NCBI RefSeq assembly: GCF_013375155.1
Contig: NZ_JABXOF010000007.1
Coordinates: 62,001 to 126,000 of the forward strand
Length of the DNA: 64,000 nt
From: Serratia ureilytica
GTDB lineage: Bacteria; Pseudomonadota; Gammaproteobacteria; Enterobacterales; Enterobacteriaceae
Direction of reading: 5' to 3'
Numbering within the stretch: position 1 is the stretch's first letter; every line of letters begins with the position of its first letter. The translations under genes were made by a program, and so were the position numbers. Positions 35,623 through 45,302 of the stretch are shown here, piece by piece. The notes beneath the pieces were generated by a model, which was given only the letters and a program-made list of their open reading frames with translations, ran no database searches and was not told where the DNA came from.

Positions 35623-37392
35623 ATGCAAGCATGGCGCAGAAAGTGGCAGAGCCTGCCGCGCGGCTTGGTGGTGTTGATAACCGCGCTGGTTATCTATGTC
35701 CCCCTGTCGTTTATCATCATTCAAAGCTTCCTCTCGGCTCCGTTTTTCTCTCCCTCCAAGGTCTTCAGCCTGGAGGCCTTCGAGTTCATCTTTACCGATC
35801 CGGATTTCTACAAGGCGCTGAGAAGCGGCTTTATTCTGGCATTCGGCCTGGTGATCATCGCTATCCCGCTCGGCGGCATTTTGGCCTTCCTGATGGTGCG
35901 CACCGATCTACCGGGGCGGCGGATCATCGAACCGCTGATTTTGGTGCCGATCTTCGTGTCGCCGATGGTGCTGGGCTTCGGTTACGTGGTGGCGGCGGGG
36001 CCGGTGGGCTTCTTCTCGCTGTGGGCGGAGGCGCTGCTGGGCTTCGTGCCGTGGAACATCTATTCGATGGCCAGCATCGTGGTTATCGCCGGGTTGACGC
36101 ACGTGCCCCATGCCTACCTGTACATCTCCTCGGCGCTGCGCAGCGTGGGCTCCGACGTTGAAGAAGCGGCGCGCACTGCCGGCGCTACGCCGCTGCAGGT
36201 GATGACCGCCGTCAGCCTGCCGATGGTGCGGCCGTCTATCTTGTACGCCGGGGTGCTGCTGTTCTTCCTCGGGCTGGAGGTGTTCGGCCTGATGCTGGTG
36301 TTGGGCGATCCGGAAGGCAACCTGGTGCTGGCGACCTACCTGTATCAGTTGACCAACAAGCTGGGCACGCCGTCTTACCACCTGATGGCGGCGGTAGCGG
36401 TGGTGCTGATCTGCATCACCATTCCGTTGGTGATGCTGCAGCGCAGGCTAATGCGTACCGCCAACCGTTTCGTCACCGTCAAGGGCAAAGCCTCGCAGGC
36501 GCGCGCGTTGCCGCTGGGCAAATGGCGCTGGGTGGCCGGCGCGGTGGTGATGTTCTGGCTGACCGTGACCATCGGCGTGCCGCTGATCGGCGTGGTGCTG
36601 CGCGCCTTTATCTCCAACTGGGGCGTGGGCGTGTCTGTCTGGGACGAACTGTCGATCAACACCTTCCGCACCATCTGGGCGCAGCCCAACCTGCTGCGCG
36701 CCATCGTCAACTCGATGGCGATCGGGGTGATCGGCGGGGCGCTGGCGGTCGCGTGCTATCTGTTTATCGGCATCGCGATGCACCGCAAGCCGGACGGCGC
36801 CACGCGCTTCCTCGACTACAGCGTGCTGGTGCCGCGCGCGGTGCCGGGGCTGTTGGCCGGTTTGGCGTTCCTGTGGGTGTTCCTGTTCCTGCCGATGTGG
36901 CTGGATAAATCGCTCAAGGAAGGCTGGCTGTCCGTGCTGCCGATGGCCGAATGGCTGCGCGAGAACGTGATCGTCTGGCTGCGTTCGCTGCGCAGCACCA
37001 TCTTCAGCGTCTGGCTGGCCTACACCGTGGTGTGGATGGCCTATGGCCTGCGTCTGATCTCTTCCACGCTGCTGCAGGTGGGGCCGGAACTGGAGGAAGC
37101 CGCGCGCAGCGCCGGCGCCAGCCGCGGCCAGATCACCCGACACGTTACCATTCCGCTGTCGCGCTACGGCCTGATCGGCTCCTGGCTGCTGATGTTCCTG
37201 ATCTTTGAACGCGAATATTCCACCGGGGTGTATCTGCTGTCTCCGGGCACGGAAACCATCGGCTCGATGCTGGTTTCCCTGTGGGCCGCGGGCGCCATCG
37301 ATATCGTCGCCGCGCTGTCGTTCATCAATATCCTGCTGGTGGTGCTGGGGCTGGGGATCGCTTTGCGCTTTGGAGTGAAATTACATGATTGA
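35623..37392 (+). CDS. ABC importer permease, fused two-domain
   Basis: A 589-residue inner-membrane protein with two homologous permease halves. Each half ends with an EAA-type ATPase-coupling loop: EEAARTAGATPLQVMTAVSLP near 185-205 and EEAARSAGASRGQITRHVTIP near 490-510. Double permeases of this kind occur in ferric-iron and phosphonate importers. It overlaps the ATPase gene by 8 bases, so the two are co-translated. Confidence 0.88.
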   Translation: MQAWRRKWQSLPRGLVVLITALVIYVPLSFIIIQSFLSAPFFSPSKVFSLEAFEFIFTDPDFYKALRSGFILAFGLVIIAIPLGGILAFLMVRTDLPGRRIIEPLILVPIFVSPMVLGFGYVVAAGPVGFFSLWAEALLGFVPWNIYSMASIVVIAGLTHVPHAYLYISSALRSVGSDVEEAARTAGATPLQVMTAVSLPMVRPSILYAGVLLFFLGLEVFGLMLVLGDPEGNLVLATYLYQLTNKLGTPSYHLMAAVAVVLICITIPLVMLQRRLMRTANRFVTVKGKASQARALPLGKWRWVAGAVVMFWLTVTIGVPLIGVVLRAFISNWGVGVSVWDELSINTFRTIWAQPNLLRAIVNSMAIGVIGGALAVACYLFIGIAMHRKPDGATRFLDYSVLVPRAVPGLLAGLAFLWVFLFLPMWLDKSLKEGWLSVLPMAEWLRENVIVWLRSLRSTIFSVWLAYTVVWMAYGLRLISSTLLQVGPELEEAARSAGASRGQITRHVTIPLSRYGLIGSWLLMFLIFEREYSTGVYLLSPGTETIGSMLVSLWAAGAIDIVAALSFINILLVVLGLGIALRFGVKLHD

Positions 37393-38455
37393 ACTTTCGG
37401 TAGAGAACCTGCATTTGACCTATGGCGACAACCCGGTGCTGAAAGGGGTGTCGATGGATCTGAAACGGGGCGAAGTGGTCTCACTGCTGGGCCCGTCGGG
37501 CAGCGGCAAAACTACGCTGCTGCGGGCGGTGGCCGGGCTGGAGAAGCCGAGCCAGGGGCGAATCGTCATCGGCGACAGCGCGGTTTACAACGGCAGCGCG
37601 CGCAGCGAAATTCCCGCCGAAGAGCGCAACCTGGGGCTGGTGTTTCAGTCCTACGCCCTGTGGCCGCATAAAACGGTGTTTGAGAACGTCGCTTATCCGC
37701 TGAAGCTGCGTAAGACCGCCTCGGCGGAAATCGCCCAACGGGTACAGGCGGTGCTGGATCAGCTCGGGCTGGGGCATTTGGCCAAGCGCCATCCGCACCA
37801 GCTCTCCGGCGGCCAGCAACAGCGGGTAGCGATCGGCCGTGCGCTGGTCTACAACCCGCCGGTGATCCTGCTGGATGAGCCGCTGTCCAACCTCGACGCC
37901 AAGCTGCGCGAAGAAGCGCGGGTATTTCTGCGCGAGCTGATCATCAAGCTCGGTCTGTCGGCGCTGATGGTGACCCACGATCAGAACGAGGCGATGGCCA
38001 TTTCCGATCGCATCCTGCTGCTCAATAACGGCAAAATCGAACAGCAGGGCACGCCGCAGGAGATGTACGGTTCGCCCGCCACGCTGTTCACCGCCGAATT
38101 CATGGGCAGCAACAACCGGTTGCCTGGCAAGATCGTGGCGCTGGAAGATGGCCGGGCGCGCATCGAAGGTAAGGATTGGGCGCTGTGGGGCAAAGCGGGC
38201 GAAGGCGTGCAGGTCGGGCAGGAGGGCACGGCGGTGATCCGCGTGGAGCGCGTGCGGTTGGGTGAAGATCCACAGGGTAATCAGCTTGAGCTGCCGTTGC
38301 TGACCAGCATGTATCTCGGCGATCGCTGGGAATACCTGTTCCGCACCGTGGCCGAAGATTTCGTGGTACGCGCCTATGGCCACGAGGCGCGCGATCGGGC
38401 GCTGTGCCGGCTCTCCCTGCCGGCCGAGCATCTGTGGATATTCCCGAAAGCTTAA
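37385..38455 (+). CDS. ABC importer ATP-binding protein
   Basis: A 356-residue ATPase with Walker A GPSGSGKTT (near 36-44), signature LSGGQQQR, Walker B VILLDEPLSNLD and the switch His in VTHDQNEAM. A C-terminal TOBE-like regulatory domain (about 240-356) marks the iron/putrescine/phosphonate (CUT1-MOI-like) branch. It is last of the importer operon; a terminator-like hairpin separates it from the convergent cntB. Confidence 0.9.
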   Translation: MIELSVENLHLTYGDNPVLKGVSMDLKRGEVVSLLGPSGSGKTTLLRAVAGLEKPSQGRIVIGDSAVYNGSARSEIPAEERNLGLVFQSYALWPHKTVFENVAYPLKLRKTASAEIAQRVQAVLDQLGLGHLAKRHPHQLSGGQQQRVAIGRALVYNPPVILLDEPLSNLDAKLREEARVFLRELIIKLGLSALMVTHDQNEAMAISDRILLLNNGKIEQQGTPQEMYGSPATLFTAEFMGSNNRLPGKIVALEDGRARIEGKDWALWGKAGEGVQVGQEGTAVIRVERVRLGEDPQGNQLELPLLTSMYLGDRWEYLFRTVAEDFVVRAYGHEARDRALCRLSLPAEHLWIFPKA

Positions 38456-38460
38456 CCAGG

Positions 38461-38486
38461 ACGCCCGCCGTTGCGGGCGCTCCTTT
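38461..38486 (+). terminator. Terminator of the ABC importer operon
   Basis: The stem GCCCGC / GCGGGC with loop CGTT is followed by GCTCCTTTT. It is compact and lies just before the convergent cntB stop. Confidence 0.7.
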
Positions 38487-39451
38487 TACAAATCCAGCAC
38501 CAGCCGGCTGCCTTTGGCGCGCGAGCAGCAGATCAACAGGGTCTGCTGCGCCGCGCGTTCTTCCTCGCTGAGATACTGATCGCGGTGATCGGCTTCCCCT
38601 TCGACGATGCGGGTTTCGCAGGTGCCGCAAATGCCTTCGCGGCACAGGCACTCGACCTTGGCCGCCTTGCTGTTTTCCAGCGCCTGCAGGATGGTCATGT
38701 CTTGCGCCACTTCAAGCTCAATACCCGATCGAGCCAGCACCAGCGTAAAGGCGCCGCCCGCCGTGTCTTCGGCGGCAAAGGCTTCGCTGTGCAAGCGACC
38801 GGCATCGATACCCCGTTCGGCGGCGATCCGGTAGACCGCTTCGTTCAGCGCCGCCGGGCCGCAGACGTAGATATGGGCGCCGGGTTCCACATCGGCCAGC
38901 GTGCGCGCCAGATCCAACCGGCCGCCAAGGCTGGAGACATGGCAACTGACGTTGTCTGCGAACGGCGCTTGCATCAGCTGCTGCTGGAAGGCGTTGTGCT
39001 CTTCACTGTGGAAGCAGTAGTGCAGATGGTAGCGTTGGCCGCTGCGTTGCAGCTCATGCAGATGAGCCATAAACGGCGTGATGCCGATGCCGCCGGCGAT
39101 CAGCACGTGATGTTGCGCTTCCGGCGCCAGCGCGAACAGGTTATTCGGGGTGCTGATGGTCAGCGTATCGCCGACCGCCAGCCGGTCATGCATGAAGTCG
39201 GAACCGCCTTTGGAAGGAGACTCGCGCCGAACGGCGAACTGGTAATGCTCGAGTTCGAACGGTGAGCTGAGCAGCGAATAGGCGTTGCTGTAGCGCTGCT
39301 CGCCGTCCTGCATTTGCACGATGATGTGGCTGCCGCCGCTGAAGGCAGGCAGCGGCCGGCCTTGCGGATCCGTCAGGGTAAAGCGCTTGACCCGTGCGGT
39401 GACGGTTTCGATGTCGACGACGCGGACATCAAGCATCTGATAGCTGGTCAT
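38486..39451 (-). CDS. cntB: Carnitine monooxygenase reductase subunit (CntB/YeaX)
   Basis: A 321-residue Rieske-oxygenase reductase of the phthalate dioxygenase reductase type: an N-terminal FMN-binding domain, a central NAD domain (AGGIGITPFMAHL) and a C-terminal plant-type [2Fe-2S] domain with CLCREGICGTCETRI and a distal Cys (LLICC). It passes NADH electrons to CntA. It is separated from cntA only by an aldehyde dehydrogenase gene. It matches E. coli YeaX in layout. Confidence 0.9.
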   Translation of the reverse strand: MTSYQMLDVRVVDIETVTARVKRFTLTDPQGRPLPAFSGGSHIIVQMQDGEQRYSNAYSLLSSPFELEHYQFAVRRESPSKGGSDFMHDRLAVGDTLTISTPNNLFALAPEAQHHVLIAGGIGITPFMAHLHELQRSGQRYHLHYCFHSEEHNAFQQQLMQAPFADNVSCHVSSLGGRLDLARTLADVEPGAHIYVCGPAALNEAVYRIAAERGIDAGRLHSEAFAAEDTAGGAFTLVLARSGIELEVAQDMTILQALENSKAAKVECLCREGICGTCETRIVEGEADHRDQYLSEEERAAQQTLLICCSRAKGSRLVLDL

Positions 39452-39492
39452 TCATTGGCTCCAAAGCGCGGGCGTCCCCGCGCATGAAAAAG

Positions 39493-40941
39493 TTATACCG
39501 CCTGGCACAGGTATTTGAGCTCCAGATAGTCTTCGATGCCGTATTCGGAGCCTTCACGCCCCAGCCCCGACTGTTTCACCCCGCCGAACGGCGCCACCTC
39601 GTTGGAGATAAGCCCGGTATTGATGCCGACCATGCCGTACTCCAGCCGTTCCGAAACGCGCCAGATGCGCGCCGCATCACGGGTGTAGAAGTAAGCGGCC
39701 AAGCCGTAAATGGTGTCGTTGGCCTGGCGGATCGCCTCGGCTTCGTCATCGAATATCACCAGCGGCGCGACCGGGCCGAAGATCTCTTCTTCCAGCAGCA
39801 GCGAGCCGGGCTGCACGTCGCCCAGCACCGTCGGGGTGAAGAAATTGCCGCCCAGCGCGTGCGGCGTGGCGCCGGTCAGCACCTGAGCGCCTTTGCTCAG
39901 TGCGTCATCGAGCAGCTCCAACACCTTATCGCGCGCCTTGCGATTGATCAGAGGGCCAATCTGTACGCCGGCTTCGAAGCCGTTGCCGACCTGCAGTGCC
40001 GCCACGCGGGCGACAAACTTCTCGGCGAACTGCGGGTAAACGCCGCGCTGCACGTAGAACCGGTTGACGCAGACGCAGGTCTGCCCGGCGTTGCGATACT
40101 TGGCGATCAGCGCGCCTTCCACCGCGGCATCGATGTCCGCATCGTCAAATACGATGAACGGCGCGTTGCCGCCCAGCTCCAGCGACACTTTCTTGATGGT
40201 GTCCGCGCTCTGGCGCATCAGCAGCCTGCCCACCGGTGTGGAGCCGGTAAAGCTGAGTTTGCGCACCTGCGGGTGGCGAGTCAGCTCGGCGCCGATCGCC
40301 TGCGAATTGCCGGTCACCACGTTGAACACCCCGGCGGGAATGCCGGCGCGTTCGGCCAGCTCGGCCATCGCCAGCGCCGAATAAGGGGTTTCGTTGGCGG
40401 GTTTGACCACCAGCGTACAGCCGGCCGCCAGCGCCGGCGCAGCCTTGCGGGTGATCATCGCCGCCGGGAAGTTCCAGGGCGTGATCGCCGCGCACACGCC
40501 GATGCCCTGTTTCAGCACCATCAGGCGTTTATCGCTGCTCGGCGAAGGAATGATGTCGCCGTTGGCGCGCTTGGCCTGTTCGGCGAACCATTCGATAAAG
40601 GAGGCGGCGTAGCGGATCTCACCCAGCGATTCCGCCAGCGGTTTGCCTTGCTCCAGCGTCATCAGGTTGGCCAGATCCTGCTGGTGTTCCAGCATCAGTT
40701 CAAACCAGCGCCGCAGCAGCTGCGCGCGCTGTTGCGCCGGCAGCGCGCGCCAGCCTTCCAGCGCCTGCTGGGCGGCGTCGATCGCCCGTTGGGTTTCGGC
40801 CGTCGCCATGTTGGGCACGCTGCCGATGAGTTGGCCGGTGGCGGGATCGCTCACCGGCAGGGTTTCCTGGTTGTCGGCGTCGCGCCATTGGCCGTTGATA
40901 TATGCCTGTTGGCGGAATAGCGCCCGATCGGAAATTTTCAC
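39493..40941 (-). CDS. Aldehyde dehydrogenase, probable malic semialdehyde dehydrogenase
   Basis: A 482-residue NAD(P)-dependent aldehyde dehydrogenase close to the GabD (succinate semialdehyde) group. It has TPWNFP, FTGSTPVG, base Glu in LELGGNAP and catalytic Cys in GQTCVC. Carnitine monooxygenase releases malic semialdehyde, and this gene lies between cntA and cntB, so oxidation of that product to malate is the most economical role. E. coli lacks it in the equivalent position as I recall. Succinate semialdehyde remains an alternative substrate. Confidence 0.85.
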   Translation of the reverse strand: MKISDRALFRQQAYINGQWRDADNQETLPVSDPATGQLIGSVPNMATAETQRAIDAAQQALEGWRALPAQQRAQLLRRWFELMLEHQQDLANLMTLEQGKPLAESLGEIRYAASFIEWFAEQAKRANGDIIPSPSSDKRLMVLKQGIGVCAAITPWNFPAAMITRKAAPALAAGCTLVVKPANETPYSALAMAELAERAGIPAGVFNVVTGNSQAIGAELTRHPQVRKLSFTGSTPVGRLLMRQSADTIKKVSLELGGNAPFIVFDDADIDAAVEGALIAKYRNAGQTCVCVNRFYVQRGVYPQFAEKFVARVAALQVGNGFEAGVQIGPLINRKARDKVLELLDDALSKGAQVLTGATPHALGGNFFTPTVLGDVQPGSLLLEEEIFGPVAPLVIFDDEAEAIRQANDTIYGLAAYFYTRDAARIWRVSERLEYGMVGINTGLISNEVAPFGGVKQSGLGREGSEYGIEDYLELKYLCQAV

Positions 40942-40987
40942 AAGAACCTCACAAGTCAGGGGAAAGGGGCCCGCGGGCCCCGTCGCA

Positions 40988-42112
40988 TCAAGGTTGATAA
41001 ACCTGCGCCAGCAGGTTGTGGAAGTGGGCGATGCCGTGTTCGCTGACGCCGCTGCCGGCGCCGTCGGCCATGATGCGCCCCTGGCCGCGATAGCCGCGCG
41101 ACTTCAGGCCTTTTTGCACGCTTTCCACCAGCCGCAAATCTTCCGGGCGGAACACGTCGCGGTACCAGTCGATCAGTTTGAGCTGTTCGTCGCTCAAATC
41201 GGTGTTGGTGAAGTAGATGTCGTAGTGCTGCAGGGTGGTTTCCGCATCGACCGGGAACTCATAGATCACCGTCATCATGCCTTCCAGCGGCGGCATGTTG
41301 AACATGGTGCACGGCCACAGCCAGATGCCGTGGAAGCTGGATTCTTTGCCCTCTTCAAACTTGAACGACTGCTCGGAGGGACGGGCGTAGCCGAACTGCA
41401 GCGTCCAGTTGCCGTGCAGGGTGTGCCAGTAGCGATCGACCTGCACCGAGTCGGCGAAACCGGGATGCGCCGGGCCGCAGTGGTAGCACTCGAGGTAGTT
41501 GTCGACGATGTTCTTCCAGTTGGCCGGGGTGCGGGTGACGAAGCGTGCCGCCAGCTTGAGGTCGTCGACCTGCGGGCAGGCTTCGCGCACTTTGGCGCCG
41601 AGGCCCGGCAGCTGGTCTTCCACCGTGCCGGCCTGCGAGTCCAGGTTGACGTAAATAAACCCGGCGTACTCTTCGACCCGCACCGGCATCAGGTGCGAGT
41701 TTTCCTTATCAAAGTTCTGCACGTTTTCACAGTTGCGCGCGTGCGCCAGCTCGCCGTCCAGCTTGAATGCCCAGGCGTGATAAGGGCAGGTGATGACGTT
41801 TTTCGCCCGGCCGTCGCCCGCCAGCAGTTGGTGGCCGCGGTGCGGGCAGACGTTGTAAAAGGCGCGCAGCACGTTATCGCGGCCGCGCACCACCAGAATG
41901 TTTTCACCGATGATCTCGCGGGTGATGTAGTCGTTCGGTTGGGCAAGCTCGCTGCGGTGCGCCACGCAGATCCAACTGGTGGCGAACACCTGCTCTTTTT
42001 CGTGCTCGAACGCCGCCTGGTGGGTGTAGAACCGGGCCGGTATGGTGTAGGCCTCGCGTGCGTCGGCGCAGAAATCTTTCGGTAAGGTAAATTCAGGGAT
42101 CAGAGTGCTCAT
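40988..42112 (-). CDS. cntA: Carnitine monooxygenase oxygenase subunit (CntA/YeaW)
   Basis: Rieske oxygenase that splits L-carnitine into trimethylamine and malic semialdehyde. It has 374 residues, with Rieske ligands C89-P-H91 and C109-P-Y-H112. The mononuclear iron motif is N-Y-L-E208-C-Y-H211-x4-H216; a Glu (E208) replaces the bridging Asp of other Rieske oxygenases, the hallmark of the CntA group (Glu205 in Acinetobacter). The rest aligns closely with remembered CntA/YeaW. The BCCT carrier gene is 26 bases upstream. Confidence 0.93.
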   Translation of the reverse strand: MSTLIPEFTLPKDFCADAREAYTIPARFYTHQAAFEHEKEQVFATSWICVAHRSELAQPNDYITREIIGENILVVRGRDNVLRAFYNVCPHRGHQLLAGDGRAKNVITCPYHAWAFKLDGELAHARNCENVQNFDKENSHLMPVRVEEYAGFIYVNLDSQAGTVEDQLPGLGAKVREACPQVDDLKLAARFVTRTPANWKNIVDNYLECYHCGPAHPGFADSVQVDRYWHTLHGNWTLQFGYARPSEQSFKFEEGKESSFHGIWLWPCTMFNMPPLEGMMTVIYEFPVDAETTLQHYDIYFTNTDLSDEQLKLIDWYRDVFRPEDLRLVESVQKGLKSRGYRGQGRIMADGAGSGVSEHGIAHFHNLLAQVYQP

Positions 42113-42138
42113 AAGTTAACCTTCCTCTTTTCTTATTG

Positions 42139-43749
42139 TCATTTCGCCATAGGGCGCGGTTGATACGACGATGGAGCGGAGAGTTCGCCGGCCGGCGGCG
42201 CTTCGGGCAGCGTTGGCGGGCTGCTTTCGATCAGGTGCGCCGGGATGGCCGCGTAGTCCTGCTTCAGCCAGCGGGCGAAACCGTAGGTTTTCACCAGCAG
42301 CACCAGCAGGAACGGCAGTGCGGTCAGGATCACCGTGGTTTTCATGGTGTCCAGCGAGGCGCCGGTAAACAGGATCGACAGCGGGATCAGGGTGATCACC
42401 ACGCACCAGAACAGCCGCAGCATCGGGCTGGGATCTTGCCCCTCCTGCAGGTTGCGGGTGCTGGTGGCGGCCATGGTGTAGGCCACGGCGTCCATGTGCG
42501 AGGCCAGGAAAATGATCATGATGAACAGATAGGCGGCGAGGAACAGCTTGCCGAGCGGCAGCGCCGTCAGCAGCATCTGCACGGCGGTTTCGCCGCCCTG
42601 GGTGCTGAGGATCTCCGGCACGTTGAGCTGCCCGCTGATGAACTGGTGCATGGCGTAGCTTTCCAGCGAGCCGAAGAAGAACCAGCAGCCGAGGGTGCTG
42701 CCGAGCAGCAACGCCCAGATCACTTCTTTAATCTTGCGGCCGCGCGAGACGCGGGTGACGAACATCGCCACGCCCGGAGTATAGGAGATCCACCACAGCC
42801 AGTAGAACACCGTCCAGCTGCGGCTGAAGCTGCCGTCGCCCATCGGATCGGTGAACAGGCTCATCTGCAGAAAGTTTTGCGCCGTCAGGCCGATGGCGTT
42901 GATGGTGTTGTTGATGGTGAATTCGGTCGGGCCGACCAGCAGCACCAGCCCGGCGAAAGCGAATGCGCCCCAGCCGACCATTTTACTCAGGCGCTGCATG
43001 CCGCCGTCGATGCCGATGTAAGAGCTGAGACAGAAGATCACCGCTGCCAGCAGGATCACCGTCGCCTGCACCGCGAAGTTGTCCGGGATGCCGGTCAGCG
43101 CCGTCAGCCCGCGGGTAAAGGTGGAGGCGGTCAGCACCAGTGAAATGGTGAGGGCGCCGACGGTGGCGACCAGGAAGATCAGATCCACCGCCCGCCCGAC
43201 CGGGCCGTTGGCGCGCACGCCGGTGATGGCGGAAATGATCCCCGACAGGCTGAGCCCTTTGTTCTTACGCACGTGGAAGTGATAGGCCATGATCAGCGAG
43301 GCGAGGGCGTAGGTCGCCCAGGCGCTCAGGCCCCAGTGGAAGAAGGAGTAGCTGATGCTGTATTCCAGCGCCTTCGGGGTGCGCGGCGCGATGTTCAGCC
43401 CCGGCGTCTGGTAGTAATACGCCCATTCCATCACCCCCCAGTACAGGGTAGACGAGCCCAGGCCGGCGCAGATGAACATGAACAGCCAGGCCAGCGTGGA
43501 GTATTGCGGTTTGCCTTCGCCGAGGCGGATATTGCCGTATTTGCTCAACGCCAGATACAGCACCACCAGCAGGGCGATCAGCACCAGGATTTGAATGGTT
43601 GAACCGAACAGCCGGGTGACGCCGTTGAAAATGGTGTTGGCGATAAGCGCGGATTGAGCCGGAAAGAGCATCAGGCAAAGGGCGATCAGCGCAATGCTGC
43701 ACAGGCTGATGGCGATGAGCGTGACATCCTTTTTGGGATTGCTCTGCAT
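42139..43749 (-). CDS. BCCT-family betaine/carnitine transporter (YeaV-like)
   Basis: A 536-residue carrier of the betaine-choline-carnitine family with 12 helices. The family aromatic motif is seen as [16 protein letters not shown], and the Gly-rich [14 protein letters not shown] segment lies in helix 3. Its position directly before cntA points to carnitine or a related quaternary amine as substrate, in the same place as yeaV in E. coli. Confidence 0.9.
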   Translation of the reverse strand: MQSNPKKDVTLIAISLCSIALIALCLMLFPAQSALIANTIFNGVTRLFGSTIQILVLIALLVVLYLALSKYGNIRLGEGKPQYSTLAWLFMFICAGLGSSTLYWGVMEWAYYYQTPGLNIAPRTPKALEYSISYSFFHWGLSAWATYALASLIMAYHFHVRKNKGLSLSGIISAITGVRANGPVGRAVDLIFLVATVGALTISLVLTASTFTRGLTALTGIPDNFAVQATVILLAAVIFCLSSYIGIDGGMQRLSKMVGWGAFAFAGLVLLVGPTEFTINNTINAIGLTAQNFLQMSLFTDPMGDGSFSRSWTVFYWLWWISYTPGVAMFVTRVSRGRKIKEVIWALLLGSTLGCWFFFGSLESYAMHQFISGQLNVPEILSTQGGETAVQMLLTALPLGKLFLAAYLFIMIIFLASHMDAVAYTMAATSTRNLQEGQDPSPMLRLFWCVVITLIPLSILFTGASLDTMKTTVILTALPFLLVLLVKTYGFARWLKQDYAAIPAHLIESSPPTLPEAPPAGELSAPSSYQPRPMAK

Positions 43750-44113
43750 GGGAGTGAACTCCTGTTATCGGTGGTGGGCCGGTGCGCAAAGCGTAGGGTG
43801 CGCCCGGGCCTTATTGGCTTGAACCATTTGTTTTGTTACACCGCGAGGAGCAAACCGCCCGGTGGGTCGCTACCGGGAATATTCACTCTTCATTAACATT
43901 TTCGAGTGTGCACAAATTACAGGAGGGCCACAATTGGGGCATCTGTAAAAGGATAAAACACAGTATGTAAACAATTTGTTGTGATCTTGACCGGGGTATT
44001 GGCGTGCCTTCTGCGGTGGTTTTCAACGGATTTGCGGCAGCGATCGAAGCGGAAAAACGGACGTGGCAAAGCAGGGCGCGGAAGGGCGCCCTGCGCGGGA
44101 AAATCTGCGGCGT
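43750..44113. other. Intergenic region between the BCCT transporter and dmlA
   Basis: A gap of 364 bases, AT-rich between 43870 and 43990. It should contain the promoter for the transporter-cntA-dehydrogenase-cntB run on the minus strand. No convincing -35/-10 pair, CRP site or small gene was found. Confidence 0.4.
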
Positions 44114-45199
44114 TTAGCGTTGCAGCAGGGCGGCGATCGCCTGGCCGACTTGCTGGGTGGAGGCGCCGCCGCGCATGTCCGGCGTGCGCGGCCCGTCGGC
44201 GATAATGCGCTCAATCGCCTGCAGGATGCCGTCGTGCGCCTGGCGGTAGCGGGCATCGCCGTCGCCGAGGAAGTCCAGCATCATCGCGCCGCTCCAGATC
44301 ATGGCGATCGGGTTGGCGATGTTTTTGCCGAAAATGTCCGGCGCCGAGCCGTGCACCGGCTCGAACAGCGACGGGAAGTTGCGCTCCGGGTTCAGGTTGG
44401 CCGAGGGGGCGATGCCGATGGTGCCGGTGCAGGCCGGGCCGAGATCCGACAAAATATCGCCGAACAGGTTGGAGGCGACCACCACGTCGAAGCGTTCGGG
44501 GTTCAGCACGAAACGCGCGCACAGAATATCGATGTGCTGTTTGTCCCAGGCGATATCAGGGTATTGGCGCGCCATCTCCGCCACGCGCTCATCCCAGTAC
44601 GGCATGCTGATGGCCATGCCGTTGGACTTGGTGGCGGCGGTCAGGCGTTTGCGCGGGCGCTGTTGCGCCAGCTCAAAGGCGTACTTCAGGATGCGGTCCA
44701 CGCCCTGACGGGTGAAGACCGATTCCTGGATCACCATCTCGCGTTCGGTGCCTTCGAACATCCGTCCGCCGAGCGAGGAGTATTCCCCTTCGGTATTTTC
44801 GCGCACCACGTAGAAATCGATATCGCCCGGCTGCTTGTTCGCCAGCGGGCAGGGCACACCGGGAAACAGCCGCACCGGACGCAGGTTGACGTACTGTTCG
44901 AAGTCGCGCCGGAATTTCAGCAGAGAACCCCACAGCGAGATATGATCGGGCACCGTGTCCGGCCAACCGACGGCGCCGAAATAGATGGCGTCGAAGCCTT
45001 TCAGTTGCTCGAACCAGTCGTCCGGCATCATCTGGCCGTGGTGCTGGTAGTAGTCGCAGCTGGCCCACTCGAAGGTGGCGAATTCCAGCGACAGATCCCA
45101 GCGCGCCGCCGCCGCCTGCAATACTCGTATGCCTTCCGGCAACACTTCCCGCCCGATCCCGTCCCCGGAGATGGCGGCAATCTTGTAAGTTTTGCTCAT
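44114..45199 (-). CDS. dmlA: D-malate/tartrate dehydrogenase DmlA
   Basis: NAD-dependent decarboxylating dehydrogenase converting D-malate to pyruvate and CO2. It has 361 residues, equal to E. coli DmlA (YeaU), with the isopropylmalate-dehydrogenase-type motifs GDGIGREV near the N-terminus, the substrate region VRENTEGEYSSLGGR and the C-terminal PVHGSAPDIFGKNIANP. It is divergent from dmlR with a shared operator region. In this cluster it would finish carnitine catabolism. Confidence 0.93.
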   Translation of the reverse strand: MSKTYKIAAISGDGIGREVLPEGIRVLQAAAARWDLSLEFATFEWASCDYYQHHGQMMPDDWFEQLKGFDAIYFGAVGWPDTVPDHISLWGSLLKFRRDFEQYVNLRPVRLFPGVPCPLANKQPGDIDFYVVRENTEGEYSSLGGRMFEGTEREMVIQESVFTRQGVDRILKYAFELAQQRPRKRLTAATKSNGMAISMPYWDERVAEMARQYPDIAWDKQHIDILCARFVLNPERFDVVVASNLFGDILSDLGPACTGTIGIAPSANLNPERNFPSLFEPVHGSAPDIFGKNIANPIAMIWSGAMMLDFLGDGDARYRQAHDGILQAIERIIADGPRTPDMRGGASTQQVGQAIAALLQR

Positions 45200-45251
45200 A
45201 CAGAGGTCTCATTTGTAGGTAGGGGAGATTGACAACACTGTTATCCTATAA

Positions 45252-45270
45252 TTGACTAACTGTTAATCAA
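45252..45270. promoter_or_regulatory. LysR-type (DmlR) operator between dmlA and dmlR
   Basis: A 19-base dyad, TTGACTAAC-T-GTTAATCAA, has 8 of 9 arm positions paired and contains T-N11-A. It lies midway in the 103-base divergent gap, the usual place for a LysR regulator to control itself and its target. Confidence 0.7.
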
Positions 45271-45302
45271 TCCTGAAAACGGTGAAACATAAAACACGAA
45301 TC

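Noticed and set aside
34456-38455. Identification of the ABC importer as the Serratia iron system SfuABC
   Set aside because: The binding protein does not match SfuA as I remember it, and no Fur box is visible upstream.
39484-40920. A 478-codon plus-strand open frame opposite the aldehyde dehydrogenase at 39493
   Set aside because: The minus-strand gene has all aldehyde dehydrogenase motifs; the plus-strand frame resembles nothing and is a composition effect.
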